A DNA stretch of 64,000 bases from Dermacentor variabilis (Eukaryota > Arthropoda > Arachnida > Ixodida > Ixodidae). Under the pieces are notes generated by a model that was not told where the DNA came from, did not search any database, and saw nothing but the letters and a program-made list of their open reading frames with translations. This document shows, one piece after another, positions 31,868 to 42,599 of this stretch. The stretch is from positions 156,013,105 to 156,077,104 of the forward strand of contig NC_134572.1 of NCBI RefSeq assembly GCF_050947875.1, in the 5' to 3' direction. The translations under genes were made by a program, and so were the position numbers. Every line of letters begins with the position of its first letter. Within the stretch, counting starts at the first letter, position 1.

Positions 31868-32628
31868 CAGTGGCAGTCTCGGAGAAGGCTCAATAGACCA
31901 CTTTGTACCAATAACGACTTGCAGAGCGAGGGAAAAGGACTGCGAAAGACGGCGAACACTGCGCAAACTTTCAGCAATATTTTATTGCGTTGCCGCATCC
32001 TATGTATATGTACAAGTTAGGGCATGCGCAGAAAATAAAAGGCGGTCCCTAGGGGCGTTCTAACGGCACGTCCTTGTGCTAAGTACACGATCATGTGAAA
32101 GAAGCGCACAATAATTTTACTTTTTGTTCAGATACATGACTTCGAAAGGTGTGAGTGCGATAGAGGCGGCACTGACACACAAACTACCCAGCTTCTGTTG
32201 AAATGTGCTTGTATAATTTTCCGCGTGAGCCCGGGCGGTAACTAGCAAACTAATCACCCGACTAATCCGCCTAACGAAGCAGCGAGGCCAGGACGTAGTT
32301 GAAATCTAGACTGACACCTAGTTTCCGCCGCACGCGACAGAGGCCATGCCAGACTACGGAGGCCTCCCCAACCGAGAATCAGTAATGTGCGCTTTTTTCC
32401 CGTGACCATCCATTTAGTACAATGGCTTGCTGTTAGAATGCACATTGTGACCGCCTTTCATTTTCTGCGCATGACCCCTTTTGTGTATATACATGTGATG
32501 TGCCAATGCTTTAAACTAGTGTTGGAAATCAGCGCAATGTTTCTCGTCTCTGGCAGTCCATGTCCTTCACGCTGTACGTCGGTAATGATTCAAAGGGGTG
32601 CATTGAGCATTATCCGAGACTGCCGCTG
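31868..32628. mobile_element. Fold-back element, two 197-bp inverted arms
   Basis: 31,868-32,064 matches the complement of 32,432-32,628 with mismatches: both start CAGYGGCAGTCTCGG, share GCTCAAT, CTTTG and CATGCGCAGAAAAT-AAAGGCGGTC, and end GTTCTAAC / ATTCTAAC. The loop of about 370 bases contains a second copy of LINE sequence (32,238-32,385). Lies between the RT and RNase H of the surrounding LINE, so it inserted there. No transposase. The superfamily is unknown and the target duplication was not resolved. Confidence 0.7.
32238..32385 (+). repeat. Second copy of a LINE segment within the fold-back loop
   Basis: ACTAGCAAACTAATCACCCG occurs at 30,167 and 32,241. The following 130 bases match with changes, including GCGAGG-CAGGAC-TAGT and GAGGCCTCCCC- / GAGACCTCCCC-. 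Both copies are in the plus orientation. Confidence 0.75.
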
Positions 32629-32639
32629 CCTTGCGCTGT

Positions 32640-33120
32640 ACGTCGTTTTACCTTGAATTACCAATTAGTCCAAGCAACTACCCTTGTTCACCTTGTGACG
32701 CCACCGTCGACAGAGTGGCCAATCCAGGCAAAAGAAGCCGCCATTTCTCGAGCAATTGCTCACACTAACGCTGAATATATCTTTTCAGACTCAATAGCAA
32801 CGACTCGTAACTTTGCTATGTGTAGGAATCACGTGCCCGCCTAACGAATACTGCAACTGGTCGCGCATTCCAAACGCATAATTACCATCCTATAGGGTCC
32901 AGCGCACTCTGGACGATTCAGTAATACGCTAATACGAGTGCTCGGGCTTGTTGCCCGAGCACTCGTCAACCGGTCAGCGGATATTCTAGCTTCTCTTCGA
33001 AGCGCGGGAATGCGTGCTCATCTATCATGAAATTATTTTACACTACCGCAATTCCCACATGAGTTACCTTTCTCTTCAGAAATCTCTGTGTCATGCCTGT
33101 GCAAGTCGTTTGGCGTGAAC
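32640..33120 (+). pseudogene. LINE RNase H domain, 3' part
   Basis: EAAISRAIAHTNAEYIFSDS and IATTRNFAMCRN (32,730-32,840) match the E..A..LA and SDS parts of LINE RNase H. GPAHSGRFSNTLIRVLGLLP follows (32,895-32,950) in place of W.PGH.G..GNE..D, then RECVLIYHEIILHYRNSHMS (33,008-33,060). Eroded by stops. Faint coding to about 33,350 may be the C-terminal end. Confidence 0.7.
32934..32966. other. Perfect hairpin, 14-bp stem
   Basis: ACGAGTGCTCGGGC, loop TTGTT, GCCCGAGCACTCGT. Inside the LINE RNase H remnant. Confidence 0.85.
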
Positions 33121-33359
33121 TTCGCACGAGTTCTTTGGTTTCTCATTTCATCCATTCTTTATTCATCAGGGTGCTGCCTTTTCCCATTGCTTTCTCTACT
33201 CGATTCCGCGAGGCCGTCTTTAATGATATCGACTGTTATTGCCGAAACAAACCTATTCCGCCTTTGAGGCTGCTGAGCAGCTCTGCTCTGCTCTGCAGGC
33301 TGGCCTGCACAGCTGATGGCCGGCAGACCAACCCCGGTTTGTATTCGGGGCCATAGGGG

Positions 33360-35154
33360 CTGCCGAGTCACAAGGACATTCGGACACCTAGAGCGTCCTG
33401 AGGGCTCACTGTCATCTTCTCCACATAACCACTACCCCCTTACTTGACTTTGTCCTTTCTGTCAATCACTTCTTTGCTCCTCCTTATGCTACATGGGCTT
33501 CTTGCAATGCGTCAACAAGATATAAGAGTTGGTCTGTCGGATAGGAATATATTGAGTGCTGATTGCATATTGCAAGAGCGTATATGGGGCCGATAATATA
33601 TGGTGGATGAATAATTTCGCCGTGATTAACCCCTTGAAAAAGTAATCACCTAGCATGTCCGCAAAAGCATGTTGATCAAAATGCAGGATCCAAGGGCTTG
33701 TTAAATTTGAATTTGCAAGAGAAAAGACGATTTTCTTTCGGTGTCATGCAAATATTAGAAGAAATGCGAGAAAGGAATAGCAGCGCTCTTTGATAAATGA
33801 GGTGTAATGAACAATTTTTTCTAAAGTTGTCTTATGGAGGCAAGGTTGCGAAATTTATGAATGGTATGCCTAGATATTCGAAAGCCGAGATCATTCACTG
33901 TAAAAATACATTTCTCTATTGTATAGGAGACATCATTCTCGGCAGGTAATAAAAACTACATATGCTGAACTAGTCATCACATGTTTTCAACAAAATTGCA
34001 AACCATGACTATTATCACATTACAAATCAAGTTATCACACATGGACCTAGATAGCCAACACAGGAACACTCACTTTTAAACGCAAAGTGTTTGAGAATTT
34101 CTTCCGTAAATCCTTCAATTTTCAAGCCTCTGTTCGTTCTACGCGCTCATTGGAGCGAAACTAAGTTTTATGGAACTCGAAAACACAGCCTTCCAATTCA
34201 GTTTACAGCTAGCTTCATTTCGTTCAGGTACAGCAAATTCTTTATGTTGCTGCCACTACAGTATTTCTCTGCCTCAATGAATGACAGCTTTATAATTATC
34301 TCTTATCTTTATACTTGATGTCTCATGCAGTAACATTGCGAGATTTTTTCTCTTGCAGTGCAAAGGTTTTAGTGTGCCTTTACTACATTCCAACGTGTTT
34401 CGATGAGAGCAGATTTATTTATTTTTACTTTCATTCCATTGAAGCCCTTTTCCAAGTTGGCTGTTTGATAATTTACCGTTTTAAATTACAACTCAATCTC
34501 TGCGGTAATGACTCACTGTTTCGAGCACATTTTAGAGAGAAGTTGTTGTTCGTATTTGGCCAACGAAACATTCGGTGGTACGGTTTTTTCGAAAAGCTTC
34601 AATACGAATTTCGTTCACACGTCGCTAAACAACTACATTATTACATTTCAAACACATTACTCGCTTGTTTGAAACCTTGCCCGAAAAAAAATGCTTGTAA
34701 AAAGTTCCTTAAGAAACGCTTCAAAGACACTTATTTACCCATGCATATCTCAGTTTTTGAGATCATTCGTCATAAATTTCTATCTATGATTATTTTATCT
34801 GATCCTAAACGCGATTATAATTCGTTCGGGTAATGGCTTAACTCACGCGCAATTCGCAAAAAAATTTAAAACACTTAACACATAATTTATTGCAAAAAGA
34901 GCAGCCAACTGAGTTTTTACTTTATCTGCATATATCCTATAACGTACCCCTTATTTTCTCCAGGTTTAAACAGGATGCCTTATAAATAAAAGCTACAACA
35001 AAGGTCGTATAAGGCGCGAAAATATTGTACAGAATTGAATTGAGCAATTGTTTGCCTCGCTCTAATTTAGGCCAGGAATATAAGAGATTTACCATATGCT
35101 ATACTGAGGATTTCCATCGCATTTGTCATCCCACCACTTGGAGTCACTCAACGG
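33360..35154. other. No recognised feature; one unassigned 172-codon ORF
   Basis: AT-rich. On the plus strand 34,315-34,833 is open for 172 codons and overlaps by four bases the end of a 75-codon ORF (34,091-34,318). The product would be basic and aromatic-rich with several Cys (for example CPKKNACKKFLKKRFKDTYL). No motif or paralogue was recognised, and an ATG context or splice evidence is lacking. It may be chance or a remnant exon. Confidence 0.3.
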
Positions 35155-36110
35155 TTTAGATTACACCACAAATCGACATCTACGGAACTTGTGGGGATAC
35201 GGGAGGCTGTCCGTTTTATGAGAACGCAGACACTCATAAATGGACGATATTGTGCGATGCCAAATCAGTGCTCCAGGCGCTAAAATGTTTTTTTAAAGAA
35301 AGGACTATACTACCTCTCGTGCTGGAAATCGTCGAACTTCATCACAGTGCCCAGTTAAGTGGCCACGTGATCACCTTTCAATGGGTGCCTAGTTATTTTG
35401 TTGTTTTTGGCAATGAACTCGCGGACAGTGAGGCAAGATCGGCGTCCTCTTCCTCTGATGAAGTACGGATTGCGTACTCGCGACCTGACACCAACTCCAT
35501 GATCAAGGCACTCATGCAGGACCTTACAAAAGCTTACAGAGCCCACTATGACAGCATTCACAGACGTCTACACATGATTGACCCAGACGGTAAATTCTGT
35601 TTGCCCCGTAGCTTACACGGAGCAAAACATCATTGCTACACAGGATTAGGCTCGGCGTTGCTTTCACCCGTCGCTACGCGCACCTCATCGGCCAATCGAA
35701 CAGCCCTGATTGTTATCACTACCAGACGCCTGAAACACTGCAACACCTACTGTGCGACTGCCCAGCATATATGCTGGAGCGAAGGACGTTAGAAAGTTTC
35801 TTAGCCAGCGTCGGCAGGCGACCACTGTCGGAGAAAGCTATCCTCGGCACATGGCCGGACACTGCAATTTCAATACGTGGAACAAAAGTATTGTTGAAGT
35901 TTCTGCAGGACACCGAGCTCGACGAACGGCTCTAGCAAGACAACAGTCTCATGTACATAAACACTCACCACTTCTCCCACTACTTTCATCCATCCCAGTA
36001 CTTTCACTCCCCTTCCCTCTTCCCCAGAGCAGAGTAGCAGACTAGAGCGCACTAGCTCAGGTCGACCTCTCTGTCTTTCCTACCAATAAATCCAAATACA
36101 ATTCAAATCC
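35155..36110 (+). pseudogene. LINE 3' end: RNase H, cysteine tail and 3' UTR
   Basis: TELVGIREAVRFM near 35,185, then RYCAMPNQ in place of ..FCDS, open frame 35,250-35,792 with VITFQWVPSYFVVFGNELAD, the RNase H segment W.P.H..V.GNE.AD with His lost (Ser-Tyr). A frameshift near 35,640 moves to frame 35,633-35,935: HRIRLGVAFTRRYAHLIGQS, CYHYQTPETLQHLLCDCPAY and GTKVLLKFLQDTELDERL followed by TAG. One Cys of the tail is Tyr. A 3' UTR with AATAAATCC at 36,087 follows. I/R1-type; 5' part missing. Confidence 0.85.
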
Positions 36111-36993
36111 ATGTATGCACATATTTTAAGCATGACGTGACGTAGACATCACTCGCTATTAAAAAAGCATAGCCTAAAATGTTTATGAAACGCTCTTCAA
36201 TTATTGTAAAACACGTTTTATCGAAAGCTGCAATCTTTCCACAGATATTTGTCTTTAAATACTGATTAGACGTAGTTTCCCCTCTTTTCGACAAGTTTCA
36301 TCTGCTCAGCAATGGTATTTATGTTGCTGGAGCAAACTGCCATGATATAACGCAATTTTCTCAATTGCAAGAACCGGCCGCTTAGCAGAATTCAGCAGCC
36401 TCCCGCGTGGCATTCCAGTGCAATATCAGTGGCCCGGCAGATGACTTTGAAAGCCCTGAACGTTAAAATACTTAGGTAAACGGCGACGCAGCCACGAATA
36501 GCAACCAAACTAAATGTGAGCCAATGAACGCACGGAAAGAATTACCCGAGTATCGTGCACAACAAGGTTCCATTGAAAGTACGCAAGGCAGCTCAGCGAA
36601 GCAAAACATCCGGTTCAGCAGTGTCAATGGCTTATCAAGGCATAAGAAAGTTTTCGGTAATTGTAGTAAAATCTATGCTGGCTGCGTGAATGCTGCTTGC
36701 ACAGATGCTTATGCGCTTCGGCTTACTAAATTTTTGCACTTACTGACACGCACCAGACCTATCTTTAATTAAACTTTACTAATGAAGTTTTAAAGTATCG
36801 CGATTATGGCTTGTTTGTAATAGAAACGTGAAGACAATCAACTTAGAAGGCAACTGACTTCGATGCACTGATTTCGCACTCAGAGGCCATCGTCATCAAA
36901 ACTGCAGGCTTATACAATCAGGAGGCGCACCGCAATGCGGAGCTTCAGTTTTGTCTAGTGAGCTGGTGACATCATATAATGATTTCACAAATC
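36111..36993. other. No feature seen
   Basis: No motif recognised; ORFs are short. Direct flank of E5. Confidence 0.5.
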
Positions 36994-37151
36994 TGTACTG
37001 TAAATTATGGAGCCGTCCGGCTGTGGCTATGAGAGAGACAACTACGATGAGAGAGAAAAAACCTTGTTTCGGTGCTCGATCGGCTACACTGCCTCTTGCT
37101 GCTCTATCGTTCTAATTGCAAACGCTTACCGTGCAAAGAGCTTCGCGACAT
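36994..37151 (+). repeat. E5 5' LTR
   Basis: From TGTACTGTAAA to about CGACATTTGA. The following TGGAAGGTACTGGACC has the position of a primer-binding site. The right end is approximate because the 3' LTR is incomplete. Confidence 0.7.
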
Positions 37152-37219
37152 TTGATGGAAGGTACTGGACCTTTGGAAACCTGGAACTCCGAAGCCCGAC
37201 GATCCCTGTCACATCTTCC

Positions 37220-38075
37220 ATGCCTGAGGACACTAGTCCTACGGATCCACCCGAGGCACCGCCTCCAGTCGTCTGTCCGGGTGCGCCACGCCAGCGGGAT
37301 CCTCCTATATTCACTGGCACTGACGATAATGAAGTAGAGGACTGGCTCTCATCGTACAACCGAGTGAGTGCCCACAACAAATGGTCTCAAGTTGACAAGC
37401 TTGGTTACGCACCATTCTGCCTTTCCGGGGTCGCCCATCTTTGGTTCCGCAACAATCAGACTGACTTTTCCACCTGGACAGCATTCCGCACGACACTTCA
37501 AGAAGTAATCCGTAGACCTGCTGTAGGCAACCTTCGTGCCCAACAAAAGGGCGTAACCTTTACGAGCTATACTGAAGATGTAGTTGACATTTGCCGGAGT
37601 ATCAACCCAGATATGACAGAAGATGACAATGTCAACAACATCTTTAAAGGCATAGAAAATAAAGCCTGCCATATCCTCTTGGCAAAGAATCCTCAGACGC
37701 TCAATGATCTCATAACGCTTTGCCTTAGCTATGAGGAGCTCCGCAAACAGCGGCTTTATACGCGGCGAGCTCTTGCTCTGGACGTCGCGCTTTCAGCTCT
37801 GAGTGATGGTGTCAATGCTTCTCCTTGCAGTTCAGCATTCCAGACTGACCAGCGCCTTTGCGTCACCTCCGCAAGCAGCCGCAACATGTGCGCCTACCCC
37901 CTCAAGCAGCTGCTGGCCGCCACAGCAGCCCGTGCGCCCACCTCGCCAATATTTCCATCAGTCTCCACCCGCTACTCTTAATCCATGGCGCACCCATGAC
38001 AACTGACCCATCTGGTATTCGTGCGGCCTAGCTGGGCATGTAGCACGGCTTTGCCGCCGGCACGAATGGTATCTT
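37220..38075 (+). pseudogene. E5 gag
   Basis: Start chosen at ATG 37,220 (MPEDTSPTDPPEAPPPVVCP), just behind the leader; the upstream codons in the same frame lie in the LTR and primer site. Open to 37,981. Core segments: RDPPIFTGTDDNEVEDWLSS, YAPFCLSGVAHLWFRNNQTD and SINPDMTEDDNVNNIFKGIE, as in gag of this gypsy group. The zinc-knuckle region is in another frame at 38,020-38,075 (CGLAGHVARLCRR), where the first Cys of CX2C is not in frame. One frameshift between core and knuckle is therefore implied. Confidence 0.85.
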
Positions 38076-38329
38076 TCGGATTCTCTGAGGGACAAAGCAA
38101 TGGTGTCGACTCTCCGTCCCGTTCCGCTACTGCCGCTCAGTCCTTCGAAGCCTCGCCTTCTGCTTCCTGAACCTTCAATACCCGTCGGTCTCCGTCTCCC
38201 TCTCGGCGTTCTCTGTCACCGCTTATCCGTCGCCATTGAAGCTATCCGAGAGGAAAACTAAGGACCGCAGTTCCGGAGGCAAGAACTGCGATTTCAACGA
38301 ACTCCTCAAGACATAGTTTATTTCCTGCG

Positions 38330-38765
38330 AACGTCCTTGAAGTTTATGCAGAAGATATTGCCGTTCATGCGCTTGTAGACATGGCAGAAGCAATATCAGT
38401 GACTTCGGACCAGCTTCGTCTTACCCATAGATATGTCACGACACCATATTCTGCCATTTCATTACGTACAGCAAGCGCTGCGCCGATTGAACCCTCAGCG
38501 AAGTGTAACGCTCGTGTTGTTTTAAGCGGCGCTTTATACCATGTTGAGTTCGTTATTCTGCTTCTCTGCTCCCGTGCCATGGTTTTAGAATGGGTCTTTC
38601 TGATCTGTCTTCATGCCGGTATAGATTGGGCCGGTGCTGAACTCGCGCTGTCGCCATTCGGCACCAACTTTTTTGAACATACTGATGTCGCTTCTGGTCG
38701 TGTTTTTGTCACTGCCTACACAGAGATTCCTCCATACTGTGACGCACCTGCACCCGTTTCCTGAG
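38330..38765 (+). pseudogene. E5 protease, active site lost
   Basis: VYAEDIAVHALVDMAEAISV: the active-site triplet at 38,378-38,386 reads Asp-Met-Ala where the family has Asp-Thr-Gly, so the protease would be inactive. After it come HVEFVILLLCSRAMVLEWVF, matching the V-LP-C.H-LILGWDFL segment with the last Gly replaced, and FFEHTDVASGRVFVTAYTEI before TGA at 38,762. Confidence 0.8.
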
Positions 38766-39039
38766 TTGGGTTTTCCGACTCCACAGTTCTTTTCAAGCCG
38801 TCTAAGGTTGTTGCTCGCCGTCATCCCTTCTTCCTTCCTTTTGCCCTTCTTGCCATTAAACAATGTTCCAGCGCACTTTATGTATCGAACCTATTTCCTT
38901 GCCCTGCTAACCTGCTCCACGATAAGCGTCTTGGTTATGTCGACTAAATCAAACCAAGGTTCATTTACGATGTGCCTGACGACGCGGCTTGTCCTCTGGT
39001 TGATGCTCTGGCCCTCCAAGTTCCTTCTCCCATGCCGCC

Positions 39040-39995
39040 ATGCGACCTAACATTTCCCTGTGCATTGATCCCCAGTTGTCTCCAGCGCACCACGCCTGGA
39101 TCGTCGATCTCCTAGCCCGCCTTCGCATGTCATTCGAACTAAAACAGTCTCGCTCAGGCCGTACTTCCACTGTTGTCCATAACATCGATACCGGCAACCA
39201 TGAGCCTTTGCGCCACAGGCTGAATCGTGTATCCGCCACGGAGCGTAGCGTCATCCCTGAGAAAGTTGGAGACATGCTCCAACGCGGCGTCTACACCCTT
39301 CGCACAGTCCTTGGGCATCACCTGTAGTGCTGGTAAAAAAGGAAGGAGGCCCAATTCGCTTTTTCATGGACTACCGACAACTCAATAAGGTCACCCGCAA
39401 GGACGTTTATCCAATAACCCGTATTGACGACGCGCTAGACTGCCTCCAATGCACCGATTTCTACTCATCTTTAGACTTACCATCCGGGTACCGGCAAGTG
39501 CCAGTGGCTGAGTCAGACCGTCCAAAAACGGCCTTCCTCACACCTGACGGTTTATTTGAATTCAACCTGACGCCATTTGGCCTGTGTAACGAATCTTCCA
39601 TATTGGAAAGAATGATGGGCAATATCTTGCGCGGCCTCAAATGGCAGATATGCCTGTGTTATCTGGACGACATCGTTATCTTTTCACCAGACTTTCCTTC
39701 CCGCTTACTCCGACTTGAACGCGTCCTCAAGTGCATCGCCGATGCTGGCCTCCAGCTTAACTTGAAGAAGTGTCGCTTCGCTGCCCGGCAGCTCGTACTC
39801 CTCAGTCATGTCTCGAAAGAAGGTGTACTCTGTGATCCGGCGAAACTACAAGCTGTTCCCCAGTTTCCGCGACCAACAACCTTGAATGAACTGCGCAGCT
39901 TCATTGGGTTAGCATCATAATTCCGCCGTTTCATCCGCGATTATGCCACCATAATAGTACCTTTAACGCAGCATCTTCGTGCTGGCCACAACCTT
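39040..39995 (+). pseudogene. E5 reverse transcriptase
   Basis: Linker frame 39,040-39,327 with HNIDTGNHEPLRHRLNRVSA and VIPEKVGDMLQRGV, then a frame shift into 39,327-39,920: VKKEGGPIRFFMDYRQLNKV, TRKDVYPITRIDDALDCLQC, SSLDLPSGYRQVPV, FNLTPFGLCNESSILERMM, and the catalytic box YLDD intact at 39,660-39,671. ELRSFIGLAS ends at TAA 39,918, after which [20 protein letters not shown] continues. Apart from one stop and one shift the enzyme is well kept. Confidence 0.9.
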
Positions 39996-40480
39996 TCGAC
40001 CTGGTCACCGGATTGCGATGCCGCATTCACAAAGCTGTGTCGTCTCTTGACGTCACCGATAATCCCGCGCCATTTCGACCCAAATGCTCCAACTGATATA
40101 CACACGAATGCCAGTGGCGTTGGCCTTGGTGGCGTTCTTGCTCAGAGAAAGGCTGGCTTCGATGAGTGCGTCGTCGCCTTCGCCAGTCGTGCGCTCACTA
40201 AACCTGAATCGAACTATTCTGTAACAGAAAAAGAATGCCTTGCTATAATTTGGGCCATAACCACATTCCGTCTATCTCTATGGCCACCCATTTGACGTGA
40301 TAACTGATCATCATTCACTGTGCTGGCTGTCGTCCCTAAAATAACCATCCGGTCGTCTTTCTTGGTGCGCCCTTTGACTGCAGGAGTACGACATTCGAGT
40401 GCTGTACCGTTCATGCCGAAAACACTCAAATGCGGATGCCTTGTCTCGTTGGTCACTAACAGACGAGGTTACTTCCCGAA
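39996..40480 (+). pseudogene. E5 RNase H
   Basis: [20 protein letters not shown] (usual HTDAS, so Asp is Asn), [20 protein letters not shown] and [17 protein letters not shown], in the frame 40,047-40,295. After a shift: HSLCWLSSL, LQEYDIRVLYRSCRKHSNAD and ALSRWSL, the normal end before integrase. Confidence 0.85.
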
Positions 40481-41785
40481 GGTTTCATTCTGCATGTCTT
40501 CCCTTGCGGCCACGGACATTATTCTGGAGCAGTATAAAGGCCCATACATTGTGTCCATGCTTCGTTTCTTGTCCATCCCATCGACACCCACTACCAAACG
40601 CGCATTACATCACCAAGCACATCACTTCCTATTCGCAACGGGCTCTTGTACAGTCGTAACTACTTGCTGGACGACCGCAAATGGTGGCTTGTCAGCTCTC
40701 GGCATCTGCGTTCGGATATTTGTGCAGCGTTCCACGGCGATCCCATGTGCGCGCATGCAGGTGTACTGAAGACATACGCGCGCCTACGCCCTTGTTTCTA
40801 CTGGTGGGGGATCTATCTATTCATCCGTTATTATGTCCGCTCCTGTCTCGTTTGCCAACGCCGTAAAGATCGCCCTCGTCGTTCAACCGCCCAATTACAG
40901 CCTTTTCCTTGTCCAGCACGTGTTTCGATCGAGTAGGCATCGACATTTATGTACCTTTGCCAAACACATTAGGTGGCAATCGCTGGGTAATCGTGGCCAT
41001 CGACCATCTTACGCGCTATGCGGAAACTTCTCCTTTGTACAGCGCTTCTCCTGGTGACGTCGCCTGGTTTCTCCTGCGCCACATCATCCTTAGCCACGGA
41101 GCTCTCAGGGAACCACTCAGTGACAGTGGCCGTGTCTTCCTGTCCGACGTCATTGAGGCTCTCCTCAAAGAATGCCGCATCATTCATCGCACCACTACTG
41201 CGTATCTTCCGCAGGCATGACCGAGCACTTTTAACGCACTCTTGGTGACATGCTGGCCATGTACATTGCATCCGACCAAATTAAATGGGTCCATGTTCTA
41301 CATTTTCTTACCTACGCTTACAACACCGCCACGCAGGCTACCACGGGATTTTCCTCCTTCTTTCACCTGTGTGGACGTGAACCTTTTTCCACAATGGCTA
41401 CTATACCTCCGTAGCGCCCCGACACCACGGAAACTACTGCCTTAGCCCAAGCTGGTTCACACGCAGAAGAGTGTCGCAAGCTTTCCCGTATATTTTCGTC
41501 AGCAGACCAACAACGCCAGAAGCACTATCAAAAACTTCCCATGCTCCTGTATCCTATGCTCCTGGCTCGCTAGTGTGGCTTTGGGTTCCAGCCCCTATCC
41601 CTGGACTGTCACCAAAACTCGCGTCGAAGTACCAGGGCCCATACCGCGTGATCAAGAAAACGCCTCCAGTAAACTATATCATGGAACCCCTCGAGCTGCC
41701 TCTGGATAATCGCCGTCGAAGACGCCAAATTGTGCATTTTCAGCGTCTCAAGCCCTACTATGATCCGCCTGTGTTGACCTAGCCG
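40481..41785 (+). pseudogene. E5 integrase
   Basis: Zinc part: LRSDICAAFHGDPMCAHAGV and CLVCQRRKDRPRR (40,700-40,880). Core frame 40,909-41,220: VGIDIYVPLPNTLGGNRWVI, VAIDHLTRYAETSPL (first Asp), REPLSDSGRVFLSDVIEALL (second Asp), TTAYLPQA then TGA, where NG and the surrounding residues are missing and the Glu follows in another frame (TEHF). C-terminal frame 41,471-41,782 with GSLVWLWVPAPIPGLSPKLA, KYQGPYRVIKKTPPVNYIME and the end VHFQRLKPYYDPPV, containing the GPY motif. Stop at 41,780. Confidence 0.87.
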
Positions 41786-41813
41786 TAGGTCGCCGGGACG
41801 GCTTCCTTTTCCG

Positions 41814-41826
41814 CGGGAGAGATAAG
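41814..41826 (+). promoter_or_regulatory. E5 polypurine tract
   Basis: GGGAGAGATAAG immediately before the 3' LTR start TGTACTG. Confidence 0.65.
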
Positions 41827-41945
41827 TGTACTGTAAAATGAGGAGCAGTGGGGTTGTGGCTATGAGAGAGACAACGACGACGAGAGAGAAATACCTTGTT
41901 TCGGTGCTCGATCGGCTATACTATCTCTCGCTGCTCTTTCTTTAT
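41827..41945 (+). repeat. E5 3' LTR, truncated
   Basis: Matches 36,994-37,110 of the 5' LTR; similarity stops near CTCGCTGCTC. Confidence 0.8.
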
Positions 41946-41989
41946 AGTCGTTATAGTAATAATAACAAGAATAAGAATAGGCTGGGGTA

Positions 41990-42525
41990 CGTTTGGCCGG
42001 CATTCTCAGATCATGACCAGCTGGTTGCCAATATCCCTGAAAAGAAAAGTGTATAACAGCGGTGTCTTAGCAGCACTCACCTACAGGGCAGAAACCTGGA
42101 GGCTTACGAAAAAGATTCTACTTAAATTGAGGACGACGCAACGAGCCATGGAACGAAGAATGACGGGTGTAACGTTAAGGGATAAGAAAAGAGCAGATTG
42201 AGTGAGGAAACAAACGCGAGGTAATGACATCTTAGTTGAAATCGAGAAGAAGAAATAGGCATGGACAGTATATGTAATGACAATGGAAGATAACCGATGG
42301 TCATTAAGGGTTGCGGACTGGATTCCAAGAGAGGGAAAGCGTAGCAAGGGCCAGCAGACATTTAGGTGGGTGGATGAGATTAGGAAGTTTGCAGGGACAG
42401 CATGGCCACAATTAGCACGTGACCGCGGAAGTTGGAAAAGTATGGGAGAGGCCTTTGCCCTGCAGTGGGCGTAGCCAGGCTCATCATGATGATGATGGTG
42501 ACTGGAACTGACCCTGGGAGTGTTA
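41990..42525 (+). pseudogene. RTE-type LINE, 3' end
   Basis: YRAETWRLTKKILLKLRTTQ and RAMERRMTGVTLRDKKRAD (42,080-42,200), then MTMEDNRWSLRVADWIPREG and RWVDEIRKFAGTAWPQLARD, RGSWKSMGEAFALQWA followed by TAG (42,277-42,474). This is the C-terminal end of an RTE ORF2 (usual ..A.T..LT..., W..H..R..D.RW). A short ATG-type tail (TCATCATGATGATGATGG) ends it at about 42,500. 5' truncated. Confidence 0.85.
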
Positions 42526-42552
42526 GCCAGTGCCACCACTCACAAACCTTGG

Positions 42553-42556
<4 letters not shown>

Positions 42557-42592
<36 letters not shown>
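42557..42592. repeat. (TA)n microsatellite
   Basis: Alternating AT for about 36 bases. Confidence 0.95.
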
Positions 42593-42596
<4 letters not shown>

Positions 42597-42599
42597 CGA

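Larger units (their letters stand above)
29880..33120 (+). mobile_element. I/R1-like LINE with RNase H, 5'-truncated and split by a fold-back element
   Basis: A plus-strand LINE that starts within the region between endonuclease and RT and continues through RT, a C-terminal part and RNase H. It is interrupted at about 31,840-32,640 by an inverted-repeat element. The junction at 29,880 with the BEL/Pao RT has no visible duplication. Stops are frequent; the element is old. Confidence 0.8.
36994..41945 (+). mobile_element. Ty3/gypsy element E5, nearly complete
   Basis: Plus-strand element: LTR, gag, protease, RT, RNase H, integrase, purine tract and a shortened 3' LTR. Both LTRs start TGTACTGTAAA and share GGCTATGAGAGAGACAAC and CCTTGTTTCGGTGCTCGATC. 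The 3' LTR loses similarity at about 41,945 and an RTE LINE follows, so a flanking duplication cannot be tested. Pol retains long open frames but also stops. Confidence 0.9.

Noticed and set aside
37007..37219. Upstream start of E5 gag within the LTR
   Set aside because: Frame is open, but the codons cover LTR and primer-binding site; ATG 37,220 fits gag of this group.
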